Shown: one piece after another, positions 1 to 14,300 of the stretch | Layout of the letters: the number at the start of each line of letters is the position of its first letter | Numbering within the stretch: position 1 is the first letter of the stretch | Source: Fistularia commersonii | Taxonomy: Eukaryota > Chordata > Actinopteri > Syngnathiformes > Fistulariidae | NCBI GenBank assembly: GCA_037954325.1 | Contig: JBBMNZ010000015.1 | Span: forward strand, 12,251,001 to 12,315,000 | Length of the DNA: 64,000 nt | Reading direction: 5' to 3' | Program-made: the position numbers and the translations under genes | The notes under the pieces: generated by a model | Told to the model about the DNA's origin: nothing | Database searches by the model: none | Seen by the model: the letters and a program-made list of their open reading frames with translations, nothing else

Positions 1-156
1 GGGTTAATACAAGGCCTGGCCAATGGCGTGTCATCCCGGACAGGAAGCAGCATCGGTAGGCTGGGCCTCCCGGTCTAATTCTCCAGGTCTAGGGTTCCTG
101 GTCCACAAAAAAGGAACACTAAAACCAGGAAAAGTAAATTCAACAATGTTCTAGAC

Positions 157-818
157 CAGGGGTCGGCAACCCGCGGCTCTTTCATCTTTACACTGCGGCT
201 CCGAGTGGCTTGGGAAAATAAATTAAAATATTTAATTGAAGTGTATTTCAATTGTGTTCATTTCTTTTTTTAACTTTTAGTTCTAAGTTGCAAGATCATT
301 GTGATCTTGAAATACAAAATAAAATTACATTTATTATTTTTTGCCGCTCAAAATAACGTCAAACTCGCGGAAGCCGGTATACCCGACAGCCGGTAAAGTC
401 CCGATTTGCAGATGCCGTGCGCAGAAGTTCAGGAGCAGAAGTCCCATAAACCAGGTAAAATAAATATTTATGAAGATATTTTGCAAATATTTATTTTTTA
501 TTGTTTACTGACACAGTGATTTTTTTCCCGATTTATTTTTAAAATTCAGGTCAAGGCTCCGCTAAACGCTCTGAAAGCCCAAAGCTCAAAATGAGTTCAT
601 TACATAAATAAAATTTAATTTTCTCCGTAATACTTTGTGAATTTCAGAAGCAACACACTACACACTTGTTTACACAAAGTGTAAAGGTAATAAAAACCAA
701 AGTATACAGTGGTACCTTTATTTTAGACGTCAAAAAGTAATTGCGTCTCCCAGTGTTGTCTTTTCCGAGGAAACCGGGTCCAAATGGCTCTTTGGGGGTT
801 ACGGGTTGCCGACCCCTG
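157..818. mobile_element. Non-autonomous hAT-type DNA transposon
   Basis: Begins CAGGGGTCGGCAACCCG and ends with its exact reverse complement (17-bp terminal inverted repeats), 662 bp long, AT-rich inside and without a transposase frame. An inverted relative is at 59833-60340. No matching 8-bp target duplication is visible (flanks TTCTAGAC and GACAAGAT). Confidence 0.8.
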
Positions 819-1122
819 GACAAGATGTTCTTGGACCAAATGGGTCAAATCAGGAAGTGGCTCTACAGGTTAATCTGACTTCATGATTGCAGTTCCATCA
901 TGTGGAACGCGGAACCCTAGAGGTGGAGGACCGTCACTGCATGGGACGGCTCCTTATGACTGTGGAAGCAGGTTTATGCACTAAAGATGGACGCCGGCGT
1001 CGACCTTAATGTTTGTTTAGATTACCCGACCAACAAAAGCACGCTTTTGCAAACCTTTGCTCGAATACAATCGGTCGCTCTGACTCTGCGGCCGATCGTT
1101 CTGCAACCTCGTCAATATTTAC

Positions 1123-1282
1123 TTCTGCGACTCCTGAAGGAGGGTGGCGGCGTTTGCGGCGGCCGGGTTGGGCCGGGCGTAGCCGAGCCACCCGCGGGCG
1201 TCGTACTCCACCCAGTCGGTGCCGTGGGCGTGTCCCAGCAGGAAGTGATGCTCCTTCTCGCTCTTCAGGAGGTAGTCCTGGC
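1123..1282 (-). CDS. myo18a: myo18a exon, last one visible (HFLLGHAHGTDWVEY)
   Basis: Encodes GQDYLLKSEKEHHFLLGHAH then GTDWVEYDARGWLGYARP, ending ESQK with donor gtaaat in phase 2. The next exon (ISNLFLG in the family) is not in bases 1-1122, so the gene runs off the window. Confidence 0.93.
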
Positions 1283-3730
1283 CTGCCGAGGACACGGGAG
1301 GCAGAAGGTAAACATTCTTACGGCTGTCTAGTCTTGATAATGCATTGCTACTACTACATGATTATCACACTGTTTTTCCGGGTTATTACATTGTCATTAC
1401 ACTGTTACTACATGTTATTACACATCATAAGATAAGATAAGAACAACTTTATTAATCCCGAAGGAAATTGTTGTGCCAGAGTTACAGAAAAAAATAACAG
1501 CAATAAATAATAAAAAGAAAAAGGCAGAATTAGAAATAAAAGTATACTATAAACTATACAGTGTCTCAGTGAAACTATAAAGTGTCTTAGTAAACAAGTG
1601 ATAAAACTATAAGTGTCTTAGTAACAAGTGAGGTAAGGAGTGCACAATAGTATGATAAAAGGAAAAAAATTGTAGTGTAGCTGTTATGAAATTAAATATT
1701 GCACAGTTCTGAATATTGCACAGTGAAATGAAATATTGCACAGTTTTTGTTTTTTTTTAGCTTAAAGATAGGTTTTTATGGTTACCGGCGGCTGATCGCC
1801 TCGGGGAGGAAAGACCTCCCGTGGCGTTCAGCGGAGCTCCTCGGTGGTATCAGTTACATGTTATTACACTGTTATAATGTGTAATAACTAAATGTCGCCC
1901 CCCCCCACCTGTGCTCTGTCCCTCCGCGGTGCCAAAGTAGCCGAAGAGGCGTCCTAGCAGCGTCTCCTCCGAGCCCCCGGGCTGCAGCGCCTCCTCCTCC
2001 ATCAGCCATAGCAAACCGCGGGCCTCGTCCGTGCGCGACGCCCTCACCTGCCACGAGGACGCACAACAAGTCAACCTCCCGCAAAGAGGATCACCGAGTG
2101 GACCGGACCTTCGGGTGCGTCCTGATGTGGAGCTACGTTCTCTTCATACATCCATTGGCTCGGGCAGGAGCCAATCACAGCTGACGCTGGACTGAGAGGG
2201 GGCGGGGTTTAACGTGCCAGCTGTCAATCATTCACCCTGTCACTCACACCTGCAGGTAATTTAGAGTCTACATGAACCCGTGTTTTTGGACTGAAGGTGG
2301 AGAACCCGGAGAACCCACAGTCTACATTCCAGGGAACAGTAGAAGAAGGTTACCCTGCAGGGGACCTCCAGCAGAGGGTTCTCTTGAAAGGAACCTGCTT
2401 CACAAGGTTCTCCTGAGGGGAACCTTCATCAGAAGGTTCTCCTGAAGGGAACCTGGTTCCAGCAGGCTCAGGGTCTCCGGCGGCTCCACCTCCAGGCAAA
2501 TGAAACAGAAGGGGAGGGCTGCGGATTAAAGAGACCTTCGGAAGATCTCTGACCTTGATCGTCATCAAGGGTTAGGACACGAAAGAGGGAACGCAGACGA
2601 GAACGAGGAGACTCACCAGAGCTTGGCTGGAGGTCTGGTCCACCATGGAGACGGAGGGGGAAGGGCCGAGGTCCGAGTCATCCAGGGAAACATCGATGTT
2701 CTCCTGGTGAACCGGACAGAGAACGAGAACCTGAGGAAACTCACACCGACCTGAGAAACCTGGTGAATTTTCCCGCTCATTTTTCCGGTTCTCGACACGA
2801 AGCTCAGAAGACTGAGATTCGAGGACGTCTTGAGGAACTTCTTGTCTCCGACGTCTGCTCCAAGAGGGTTCCCGACAGCAATGCCCGTAATTAGCGAAAC
2901 ATCTCAGATCTCGAGAACGCAGAGATCTTCCAGGGAGGTTCTCTTTCCAGGACCACGGGTTCTCCACCGAGGAACGTGGGCAAGCAAACAAGGGATCTTA
3001 TCGGCTTGTGAAGGACGCAAAAAAAAAACCCAGAAGGTTCGGAACGTGGGCCGTCCGTGGGGAGCGGAGAACGTGTTTGGTTTCTGGTTTCACGTGCGGC
3101 AACCCAGATAGCTCCTGCGTCCCAGAAGAAATGATGGAACCACCGGAGAATGTGGGGGGGAACGTCGACGTTTGACTGTCAGGTGCGAGAACCTGGCGCT
3201 GTGATGGATCCCGAGCTGCTGGAGGAAAAAGGAGGATGACCCAGTTTCCACTGATGGGGGAACGTGGGTGGAGATCCAAGGTTCCTCTCAGCCATCAGAG
3301 GAACCCAGTCAAAGGTTCTGGTTAACTCCTTCACGCCCTCGGGAAGGAACGTGCTCTCTGAGGCTGCGGGGAAATGTTTAGATGTTCTCTGCACTCAGAG
3401 GGAACCCGGGCAGGAGAACATCACCCTGTGTTCTTCTAAAATGAACGGAGATGGTTCTCCGGGGTTCAATGGGTCCAGGAGGGAGGAGCAGACGGAGGAG
3501 AAGGAGGAGGTCGGTAGGGGAGAAGGTCCTGACCTCCTTGTAGCGCTCCAGCTCCTGCAGGAAGCAGCGCTGGTAGAAGAAGGCCTGCAGACGCTCCTGG
3601 CTGTAGGTGAAGATCAGGTCCTGGAAAGAGGAGCCGCAAGACCTCCTGGAGGGCCAGGGCTTCTGAGAGCCTGGACAGTCCACCACCAGGAGGGACACCA
3701 GGGAACGCTGGCTGGAACGCAGGGCCCTGG

Positions 3731-3761
<31 letters not shown>

Positions 3762-3810
3762 CAAACACACAAACACACACACATATACAGATATACACAC
3801 ACCCACATAG

Positions 3811-3841
<31 letters not shown>

Positions 3842-4003
3842 CAAACACACAAACACACACACATATACAGATATACACACACCCACGTAGACACACACAC
3901 ACACACACATATATACAGATATACACAGACACACACACACACACACACACACGTATAGACACACATACATACACACATATACAGATATACACACACCCAC
4001 GTA

Positions 4004-4045
<42 letters not shown>

Positions 4046-4112
4046 CAGATATACACAGACACACACACACACACATAGACACACGCACACACACATACAT
4101 ACACAGATGTAG

Positions 4113-4145
<33 letters not shown>

Positions 4146-4445
4146 GATACAAACATACACACATCCAAATATACACACACATATAGACACACACAAATAC
4201 GCACACACACACACACATACAGTTATACACAGACATATAGATACACACAGATTCACACATGCACACACACACATATACAGATATACACACACATATAGAC
4301 ACACACAGATTTTCACACACGCACACATACATATACAGATATACACACACATATAGATACACACAGATTTACACACACACACGTATAGACACATAAATTC
4401 ACACACACATATAGATACACGCAGTTTCACACACGTACACACACA

Positions 4446-4483
<38 letters not shown>

Positions 4484-5032
4484 AAACTGTTTTTCATTCC
4501 TGGGAGTTGAACAGGAAGTGAGCTGACTTCAACTAAAAGCCTTAAAAACATGCAATTCTTTGATCCTCATGATGGAAATTCTACTTCCTGCTCCTGGAAA
4601 CCCCTGACAACCCCCTGGTAACCCCTGGAACCCCTGGATTCTTCAGAAACCCCTGGAAACTTCTGGAACCTCTATGAACCCCTGGTACTCCTGTGGCTCC
4701 AGCGTGAAGGAGTGGATGTGATGCTAGAGGAGCACCTGTTGACCAAGCAGATGATGGCGCTGAAGAGTTCCGAGTAGAGTCCCGCCGCCGCCGCCTCCAG
4801 GCCCTCCGCCGCCGTGGTCCTGCTTCCTGCAGATACAACCGCGGACGCGTGAGAACCGGCGCCCGTTTCCATGGAGACGCCGTCACGACAACAAAAACTT
4901 GATGGGGCGCCGGCTTTGACGCGAACGGTTCAAGGGAAGACTTCACTCATACTGTCGTCATAGCAACACACCAACGCTGTCCTGACAACCCCTGCTGTTG
5001 GAGCACTGACGGGCGTGTGCGTGCGTGCGTGC

Positions 5033-5078
<46 letters not shown>

Positions 5079-5343
5079 GTCGCCTTCCGTTAATCCCCCC
5101 CCCCCCCGGCTGATTGCACTCGGGTATTTAAAGGGCAAGCTCATCTTCTTCGCCCGTGCCGCCATGGCGACCAGGAGAGTGTGTGGAGGTCGACCGTGGT
5201 CATGCCCCTCGCCGCCGTCATGGACCTCCATCCTTCTCACGTTCTTCATCACCATGATGGATGTCAGAGCAGCTCAAACAGGAAGTCCTCTACTCCAGAT
5301 GTAGAACTCTACCTTTCATTTCCAACATAAGGTAAACCTTCCT

Positions 5344-5384
<41 letters not shown>

Positions 5385-8300
5385 ACCTGAGTCGCCCTGG
5401 TGTTTAAAGATGGCGGCGCTGAGCTCCTCCAGGCCGCAGCCCAGCAGGGAGGCAGCCCTCTGCGCCCAGTCGTGGCGCGCAAACTGCTTCCTGCCAGCTG
5501 CGACACACAACACTCTGTTAGACACACACACATACACAACCACACACACACACACACAAAGATGTATCTAAAAAGACAGGTACACAACATATATACACAC
5601 ATTCTCACTCACAGCACAGAAACCTACATTAGAACCAGAGAAACACTCACATCCTGACGCACACACACACACACACACATATATATAGAACCCTCCAACA
5701 GAACTACACACATACACACACTTACACACATTCACACACTCTGACACGACATTTACAGAAACACACACACACAGAACCCTCTGTCAAAACCACACACACT
5801 AACAAACATGCACACTCTGACAAATACACACAGACATACACACACACATGTAGAACCATCCAACAGAACCACATACATACACACACACCAACATACACTC
5901 TCTGACACACACACACACACACACAGACAAACAGACCCCACCCCCCCATTTTAAATACTTTCCATCATGTGTCATGAAATCACATCCATATTTGTTCTTT
6001 TCTAGAACCTTCTAGAGCAGGGATCAATAACCAATAATCACATTGAGGCTCATGACCTTTGCCCTAGTAGGTGTGCATTCAGGTTCCCACATTCTGCCGG
6101 GAAAAATGAGCTCCCACGTCGTCTGATGGAGACACAGATATTGTGTGTGTGTGTGTGTGTGTGTAAGTGTGCGTGTGTGAGCGTGGTCTGCTACTCCTGC
6201 AGATGGGAGATCTCTGCTGCCCTCTGATGGTGTTTTATGGGATCACAGCTCTGGACCAGAGTTGGAGCCCTGGCAGGAGGTGAAGGTCCTGACCTCTGAC
6301 CTCTGACCTCCAGATGTCCTACCCCCCCCCTCCTCAGCCCCTCACCCTTGGTCGCCCCCGCGGCTCCGAGGTGATAGATGGCGGCGAGTACAAGCCAGAC
6401 GGCCTTCTGCTCGTCGGCGTTGACGCCCAGGACCTTCATGGCGGCCTGCAGCTTGGAGAAGAGCTGCGCCGCCCGCTGCCGCTCCTCCGCCTGCAACACG
6501 CCGAGAAGGACCGCATTACCAGCGTCCCGTTCCCACGCAAAGACATGCCGCCCACAGACGCCATGCTCACCTTGGTCGGCGGCAGGATCCCAAAGGCATG
6601 GTTCTCCGCGAGGTGGTTGAGGTGCAACTCTGTCCTGGTGGAGGAACGAGGGGGGTTTAGAACCTGTGAGTGTGTGTGTGTGAGGGCGGGCCGGGAAGGG
6701 GGGCGCCCAGACCTGAGAGCCCCGTCGGCCCCCGCCATCAGGTAATAGAACACGTTGAAGGTGGACTCCCCCTCCGGTCGCCTGGTCACCCTCGTCTTCT
6801 CCAGGAGCAGCGTCTGTGACGAGGCAACCATGATGTCACCAGTCAGTCATTCAAGATGTGTTCATGGAGAGCAAATGTTGGTTTTAATACAGTTATTAAC
6901 CATCGACTTGTGATAACACATACTAACACTGTACTCACATGGTAACATGTAGCACTAATTACGGTTATCACACAGTAACAACACCTTAAGAACACTGTAA
7001 TAACACAGTGATGACATGTAACAACTAACAACTAACGCGTAACGCTGCAATAGTAGTAACGCATAACATGTAATAACACTGTAATAACATGTAATAACAC
7101 TGTAATAACACAGTGACGACATGTAACAACTAACGCGTAACGCTGTAATAGTAGTAACGCATAACATGTAATAACACTGTAATAACATGTAATAACACTG
7201 TAATAACACAGTGACGACATGTAACACACTAACAACTAATGCGTAATGCTGTAATAGTAGTAACGCACAACATGTAATAACACTGTAATAACATGTAATA
7301 ACACTGTAATAACACAGTGACGACATGTAACACTAACAACTAACGCGTAACGCTGTAATAGTAGTAACGCATGATATGTAATAACACTGTAATAACACTG
7401 TAGTAACACTGTAGTAACACTGTAATAACACAGTGACGACGCGTAACACACCAACAACTAACGCGTAACGCTGGAATAGTAGTAACGCATAACATGTAAT
7501 AACACTGTAATAACACTGTAGTAACACTGTAGTAACACTGTAATAACACGGTCATAACACTGTACTATTATTAATACATTAATCCCCATTGGGAAATTTG
7601 TTCTCTGCAATTAACCCATCATGGATGAACCATGAGCAGCAGGCTGCTGTCCACCAGCGCCAGGGGAGCAGTTAAGGCAGCGATTGGGAACCTATAGCTC
7701 GCGAGACATATTTGGCTCTTCCGGTGACGGCATATGGCTCACAGACAATTTTGAGTAGAAAAAGAAAAAATCAGATTGGAACTGATTTTAGAATACTTGT
7801 GATTTCTCTTCATGATGCTGTGTCATTTTAAAGTAAACAGAAATTAGTTTTGAAGATAAATTTGGCTTCCGAGCACGTCTGGGTCATTGTAAAGGTAAAG
7901 AAATTAATTTTATCAGATAGCCAACTAGTTTATCCGCGTCAACACTGGTAACGGAAAATATGGCGAAAAGAAAAAAAGACGACGATCGCTGTGCATTCCA
8001 GGCTGCATTGACAGAGGAGTTTGCATTAAAGTAAGACATATTTTATCTATTATACGTTAAAAATGCTATATGATTCTAGATGAAATATATCTAGTAATAC
8101 TTGTCTTTTATGGGTCTCCCAGTCAAAAAGGTTCCCGACCCCTGAGTTAGGGGTTCAGTGTCTTGCTCAACATCACTAGGAGGAGCCAAGAATCAAACAA
8201 GAAATGTTCGGTTCCAAAGACAATTGCTTTACCTCCTGCACTGCAACACCCCCTGACTAACACTAATCACTTGGTAACAACATGTAATAGTATTTCTAAC

Positions 8301-11300
8301 AAGACCACTGACATGTTATGACACAGTAACAACACATTAATGACACTGTAATAACATGTAACACTCTAACGCTAACAAAGCATAACAACACTTGGCACGT
8401 ACCAATGCGGAAGTAACACGTAATAAAATGGCATGAGACAATGAGCCAAAGGGGATCCCCACCTGGATGGAGGCGGAGGTCACCTGACCCGCCTGGTCGA
8501 AGTCCAGGGACACGACGTGCGAGAAGCGGCTGGCGTTCCCGTTCAGGCAGGTGGAGGCGTTCCCGAAGGCCTCCAGGACGGTGTAGACGGCCTGCCACTT
8601 CTCCGCTGCAACCGCCGGGCAGAAGGAGGGAGGAGAACCTCAACCGAAAGTTTATTTTGAAAGGGCATACCGGTATCTCCGTTCCAGTTCACCTACCCGA
8701 GAAGGTTCTGCTGGTGCTACCCGCGACCGTCACCAGGTACTGGACGATGTGCTGGCAGTTGGTGGTCTTCCCACTGCCGCTGCGCCCCAGCAGGACAATG
8801 GACTGGTCCTGGCGGGTGGTCAGAAGGTTCCGGTAGGCGGATTGGGCCAGGCTGTACACATGGGGGGCGGAGTCCTCCCGCCTGCACCCTTTGAACATCT
8901 GCATCACCTGGACAGAAGACAGCATGGACAATCCCTTCGGTACTCCAACACAAAAGGGTCGGACCCGGTTTCACGGGTGGACCCAAGTCTTTAGGCTCAA
9001 GGGGTCTTAACGTTCAAGCACCTTGGCAAGTCACAGTAGCTAATCTTCGGCAAAATCGAGTCCTGAGGCAAGTCACGAGTCCTTCCTGACATGTTCTGGA
9101 CCTTCACATTCAGGTGCCAAGCTGGTGATCAGTCTGTCTCTAAGACATGATGCCGAAACCATTCCCTTACATCGGTGACGTACTCGAGTCACAGGTTCCG
9201 CAGTGGCGGGAGGTGAGTGTGAAATAAGTTGCAGGTCTCGGCGAGTCTGAAACCATGAGGTTCCGTATATCTGTATATCTGTATCGGTCCAGAGCAGGTC
9301 CAGACGAATTCCCTGTAAGTCCAAGGTCGAATCCAAGTGGTCTTGATGCTTCGTAAGTCCTGGGATGTCAGTCCAGAGTCATTAGGTGAAGCTGTGGGCT
9401 CTGTGCCCAAAACCAGTCTTAAGGGAGTCTTATCCAAAGGTCCAGTCCCGAATCTGAAGTCTGTGGGCGGAGTCAAAGATGACGGTACCTTCTCCGAGTA
9501 CATGGAGGGGGCGCTGATGGGGTTGATGACCACCATGTTGGGCCCGGCGTGCGTGTGGACCAGGTTCCCGCCAAAGCGCTGCCTCAGCAGGTGCATCACG
9601 CTGGACTCATTCAGGTACTGCAGCGAGGCCAGGTCCTCTGCCCGCTCCAGCGCCGGAGGGTTCGCCTGTTTGAGGTTCAGAGGAAACAACTCATAACTCG
9701 AGTCGGACCCGGTTCGGAAACAATCAGGAGGCTTCACCTTTTCCACATCGTCCTCGTCCACATCCAGCAAGGAGCCATCGCTCTCCAGGCGGATCTTCAC
9801 CCTCCCCTCTGGCAGGCTGCCTGCCTCCGTCTTCAGCTGCGAGGCTGCGGCGGCGAGGAGCTGCCCGTTAGTTGGTCACGTGACCTCCGCCGGGCTCCGC
9901 CCACATGCATGCACGAGCGGGTTCTTTACGAAAATTTCTGTGTCTTTTAAGAATGAAGTGTGTACCGGGTCAGACTCCACAATGCTTGCTCAGAACTCAG
10001 GTCGGGACCAACCTCAAGTCAGCTCCATCAACAATCGACGATCACTGATCAATATGTCTGTGACGTCGCAAACAACTCATTTGCCTTTAATTCCAAATGA
10101 ATCGCTCGTTGTTTCGTTTATTCGCAAATGAAATTCTGCAGATTTCTTAATCTGGGTTCTCGAACCCGACGGAACGCGAGACCAGAGCGAGAGGAACCCA
10201 CCCAGGGAGAACCCGTCCTTGTGAACCAGCCATACTTTCTCGGCGTTGTACCAGAGCCTCTCAGCAGCAATCTGCTCCTCGCTGTTCCCCTGAGAGCACA
10301 ACCAGCACGGAGTTAGAAACAGGAACCTGCTGTGAGAACATCTGGAGAACAGTGACGGCGAACACAATGAACAGGTTAGAGGGGAACACAGCCCACGAAG
10401 GGAACAACACAACGTCGTAAGAAACACAAGGACAGGAAGACGGGTTACACCTGGCCTGGACTCCCGGTACCTCTGGATGATGAAGGTCGTTTCCTCTACA
10501 GAACCCGAGAACCCAAAGCAGTCCGGTTTTGGTCACCGGTTCTGGTCACAATTCTAGGCTACCGAAGGACATTCACGCAAACTGAGTTCCAATGACTTAG
10601 CCCGCTTGCTATAGAACTACAGAACTAGAACCCCGGCATCCATCTTCGAGGCAAAGATACTGGTCTCCATCTACTGATCTTAAGACGTCTGGTGGACGTC
10701 AATGGTGACCGAACATGGCAAAGGACCGGACTGGCCAGACCGCCCGGCCAATCACGGGTGAGGAGGGGGGGCAACTGGGCGGCCAATCAGGACGAATCTT
10801 TAGCAGATAGGACCCTTTAAGCAGATGACCTCAAGCAAGCATACTTCCAAGTCACCTCGGCAGACATCTTGGATTTATTCAAACGCATACAGGGGTTGGT
10901 TTTTGTTCCTCGTTAACGAACTGTCGGTCCTGGTCCTGAGCTGCGACTGGCTGTTGGATCTGGCGAACGAGTGGGACGGCCTGGAGGGAAGGGTTGTCTC
11001 TTTACTGGGAGAAAAAAACGAGCATCTCATCCAGAGATCACGAGCCTGACGCCTGGTCATGATGGGGAACACTCGGGGCAGAAGCTGGGGCCAGAACAGC
11101 TGGAGCGTTCCAGACGAGAACCTGCTCCCCAGGGTTCCTCACAAAGGTTTCACTGAAACAAATGGACACGAGGGGTCGGGGTGACCACGGTCATATGATC
11201 AAACCTTGGCTGCGGAGTGGGCGGTCTGCAGGGCGGTGACCGGGTCCTCGGCAGGCCTGGGCTGGGGGGAGCAGAAAGGGGCATGAGCTTCATGGTGAGT

Positions 11301-14300
11301 TCAAGTGCGGCAAGAAAAATTTAGAGTCGGTCATGAACCCACGAAATGGCGAGGTGTTAGACAAGCGGGACCGAGGGGATGGATGTAAGACCGAATCAGT
11401 GCACACTCTCTGCATGCACACACACGCACACAAACACACCTTCAAACAGCATATTTCGGTTGGATTAGGTTGAGATGGAGGATCAACAAGTCAACCTGGT
11501 CCCAAGTTAGTTACCAAGTCTTTACTGTCAAGAACACTGTCAATTCCAGAACAATTTCTGGAGCCCAAACCACTTCGCAAGCTTCTCTAACAATGTGACC
11601 CTGAGGTCAGGTCAAGTCCCGAGTCCTCAGTATAAAGTCGTCTTTAGATGTACACTAAACGGGAGGAACGTGTCACAAGCAGTAAACTTTGGGCTTCTTG
11701 TTCTAAATGATTCCTGACACTTTTGTCAAAGATGCGATGCCATTGCAACATCAAGGCCTGAGTCTTGACACTCAAGTCCTGAATCAAGTCCCACATCAGG
11801 TTTTTGCAAGTCTTGGGGAGGTCAAGAGTCAGAAACTTCTTTTTTTGTTTTTGCACTATTCCAGGACACTCAAGTCTCGGGTCTTTACATTTCAAGTTCT
11901 GAGTTAGTGGAGTCAGGTTGAATGGCTTTCACCATATATGTCAAGTTGGGACTCGAATTTAAGGCTCTAACGTGAGTCCAAGTCATTTTCCCCGAGTCCA
12001 CGGACTGGATGGTTAGGCGGTCGGCGATGAAGAGGAGCGGATCCCTTGAGTCGGGAGCTTGTACCTGAGCGGGCTTCGACCCTTGCTGAGACCAAAAACA
12101 CCAGGAGAGGGGATGGTCCATGTCCGGAGACCCACAGGGTGGCGACAGACAGGGTTTGACACAGGGAGTGGGCAGGGCAAAAAGGGTGTGGGGCACAAAC
12201 AAGGAAGTAGGACCACATTTAGCTTCACAGGATTTAGATGTGGTTCCTCAGCTGAAAGCGGAGAGAACATCCCGACAGGGAGACAGACATACATGTTGTT
12301 CCAGCATCAACACCACAGTGGGAGCATGTGCAGAGGTCACATGACCAGAGGGTGACACCCAGGAATTCAAATTCATCCACACAGGAACAGACGCATGCAG
12401 GAGTTCCGAGTCATGGGTTTTCATCAATCAATCAATCAATCAATCGTGCTTGACTTTGAAACTAGCTGACAATAAGCTCCTGTGTTCTAGTTGGAGTTGA
12501 CTCCAGAACCAAGGTCCAGTATGAGGATTCTGGTTTGAACCAAAACCCCAAGAATCCTTGTCATATCTGATCGTGGCAAGTGAACTGAGTCTCTTTCCTT
12601 GAAGATGTTCCCCCTCCTTGAAGATGTTCTTCCTCTCATCCCAGAGGCTTCTTCAGTTCCAACAGAAACTAGACACCAATCCATACCGACCAGTACCAGT
12701 TGTAGAACTCTCACTGCCATCTTGGACATAAACTAGAGGTTATCAGAACTGTCCAGCATCAGACAGAGAACATTCTGACAACCGCTGAAGGAGGGAGAAT
12801 GGAGGCCAAACACATTTGGAGAGCCAGCGACTCCTGAAGGACAAGAGCACTCCATTGATGACAGCAATGTCCAAACACTGTCCAGAGAAGACAAGTGCTT
12901 TGAGGGAGGACTCCAAGCTCAGATCCAATTCAAGAGAGATCAGCACACACATACCTGCAGATCCATCTGCACCCTGCAGCTCCCCTGGACCTCGAGAGGT
13001 CTACGTCCCAAACCAGGTCCAGGGGACTCCCAAAGGAGCCTCTGCCCAGGTGAACTAGCATCTGGGCAGCCTTACAGTTAGCGTCAGACCCCTTCCTGGT
13101 GAGTCCCTGGAATGCCTAACCCATAACCGTACAACCTGGACCACTACCTTCCCAACCCCAGAACACTCCCCACAGTCTGTTAGAACTGAAGAACCTCTGG
13201 GAAGAGAGGAGGAACATCTTCAAGTCCAGTTGCCACCATAAGATCAGACAATGACAGACCAGGACCAAGAGGACAGAAAACCTTGACAGAAGCAACCCAA
13301 ATAATCAAGTCTGATTCTTCAATTCTTCTTTGAACCCTTCTGGTTGACTGGGTTCTAAGTGGAATCTTTGTGTTCTCGCCTGGTTCTCCAACTTCCTGTT
13401 ACAATCCACAAACATGCAGAAGATTCATTCATTCATTCATTCATTGGTTGTCTATAATGCTGTTCCCTTTCAGTCACAGGAATCCAACCACTCAATCCAA
13501 GACTACTGAGGGAGGAAGACGAAGAACCTGGAGAGAACCCAGGCAGGAGAACCTGGAGACTCCGGACAGAGAGAACCCAGGCAGGAGAACATAGACAGGC
13601 AGAACACAGGGTAGATTGAACCCACAACTTTCTTTCTGGGAAGTTTAACAGCTGAACCAATGAGCTGCCAGCATTTGTAATGGTTGGATGATTGACAGCT
13701 GACCTGTTCAGGTTAAAAACCCCGCCCCTAACCAAAACGCCTGCTGGGATCAATCAGACTGGAAGTGTACGTTCACACCAGCAAGGGAACACCTCCTGAA
13801 GGAACCAGGGTTCTCCCGGATTTGAAAAGCTGTTTTGGACCAGCAGGGTTTGGATCGGACGGGGGGGGTGGGGGGGCTCAAGATGCAAAGGTATGGGGGT
13901 TTAAAAGGGGGGGGGTTACATCATTGCCATTGGCACCGAAGATCCTCCTCACGCGCTTGTAGTCCTCCTCGGTTGGAGCCACGTCCTGGACCTGCGGGGT
14001 ACCAGGACCTTAAATCCGGAACACCTTCTTCAACCCCCTTCCCAGCCTCTCTAGATGTTCCTCCAGCCGCTCCCTGCTCCCGCCACACCTCCCACTGCCA
14101 TCTGCATCTACGGTAGTCTGTGGAGGTTCCCGTCCGACCCCATCCGTCGGCCTGTCGTCACCATAGCAACCCAGAAGATGGACTCCCACCTGTCCATAGG
14201 AGGCTCTTCGGACGTCATTTGTTGCAACGGTAAATAATAGCAGCCCGACCGGTGTGTTGGTGAACGTCCACCGAGTGTTCCTCGGCAGGTGAGCAGAAGC

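Noticed and set aside
1006..1435. Plus-strand frames around 1013-1435
   Set aside because: Antisense of the last visible myo18a exon plus flanking repeat.
3378..4478. A 366-codon minus-strand frame rich in Cys-Val
   Set aside because: It is translation of the (TG)n array; only its lower end (3534-3726) is the real myo18a exon.
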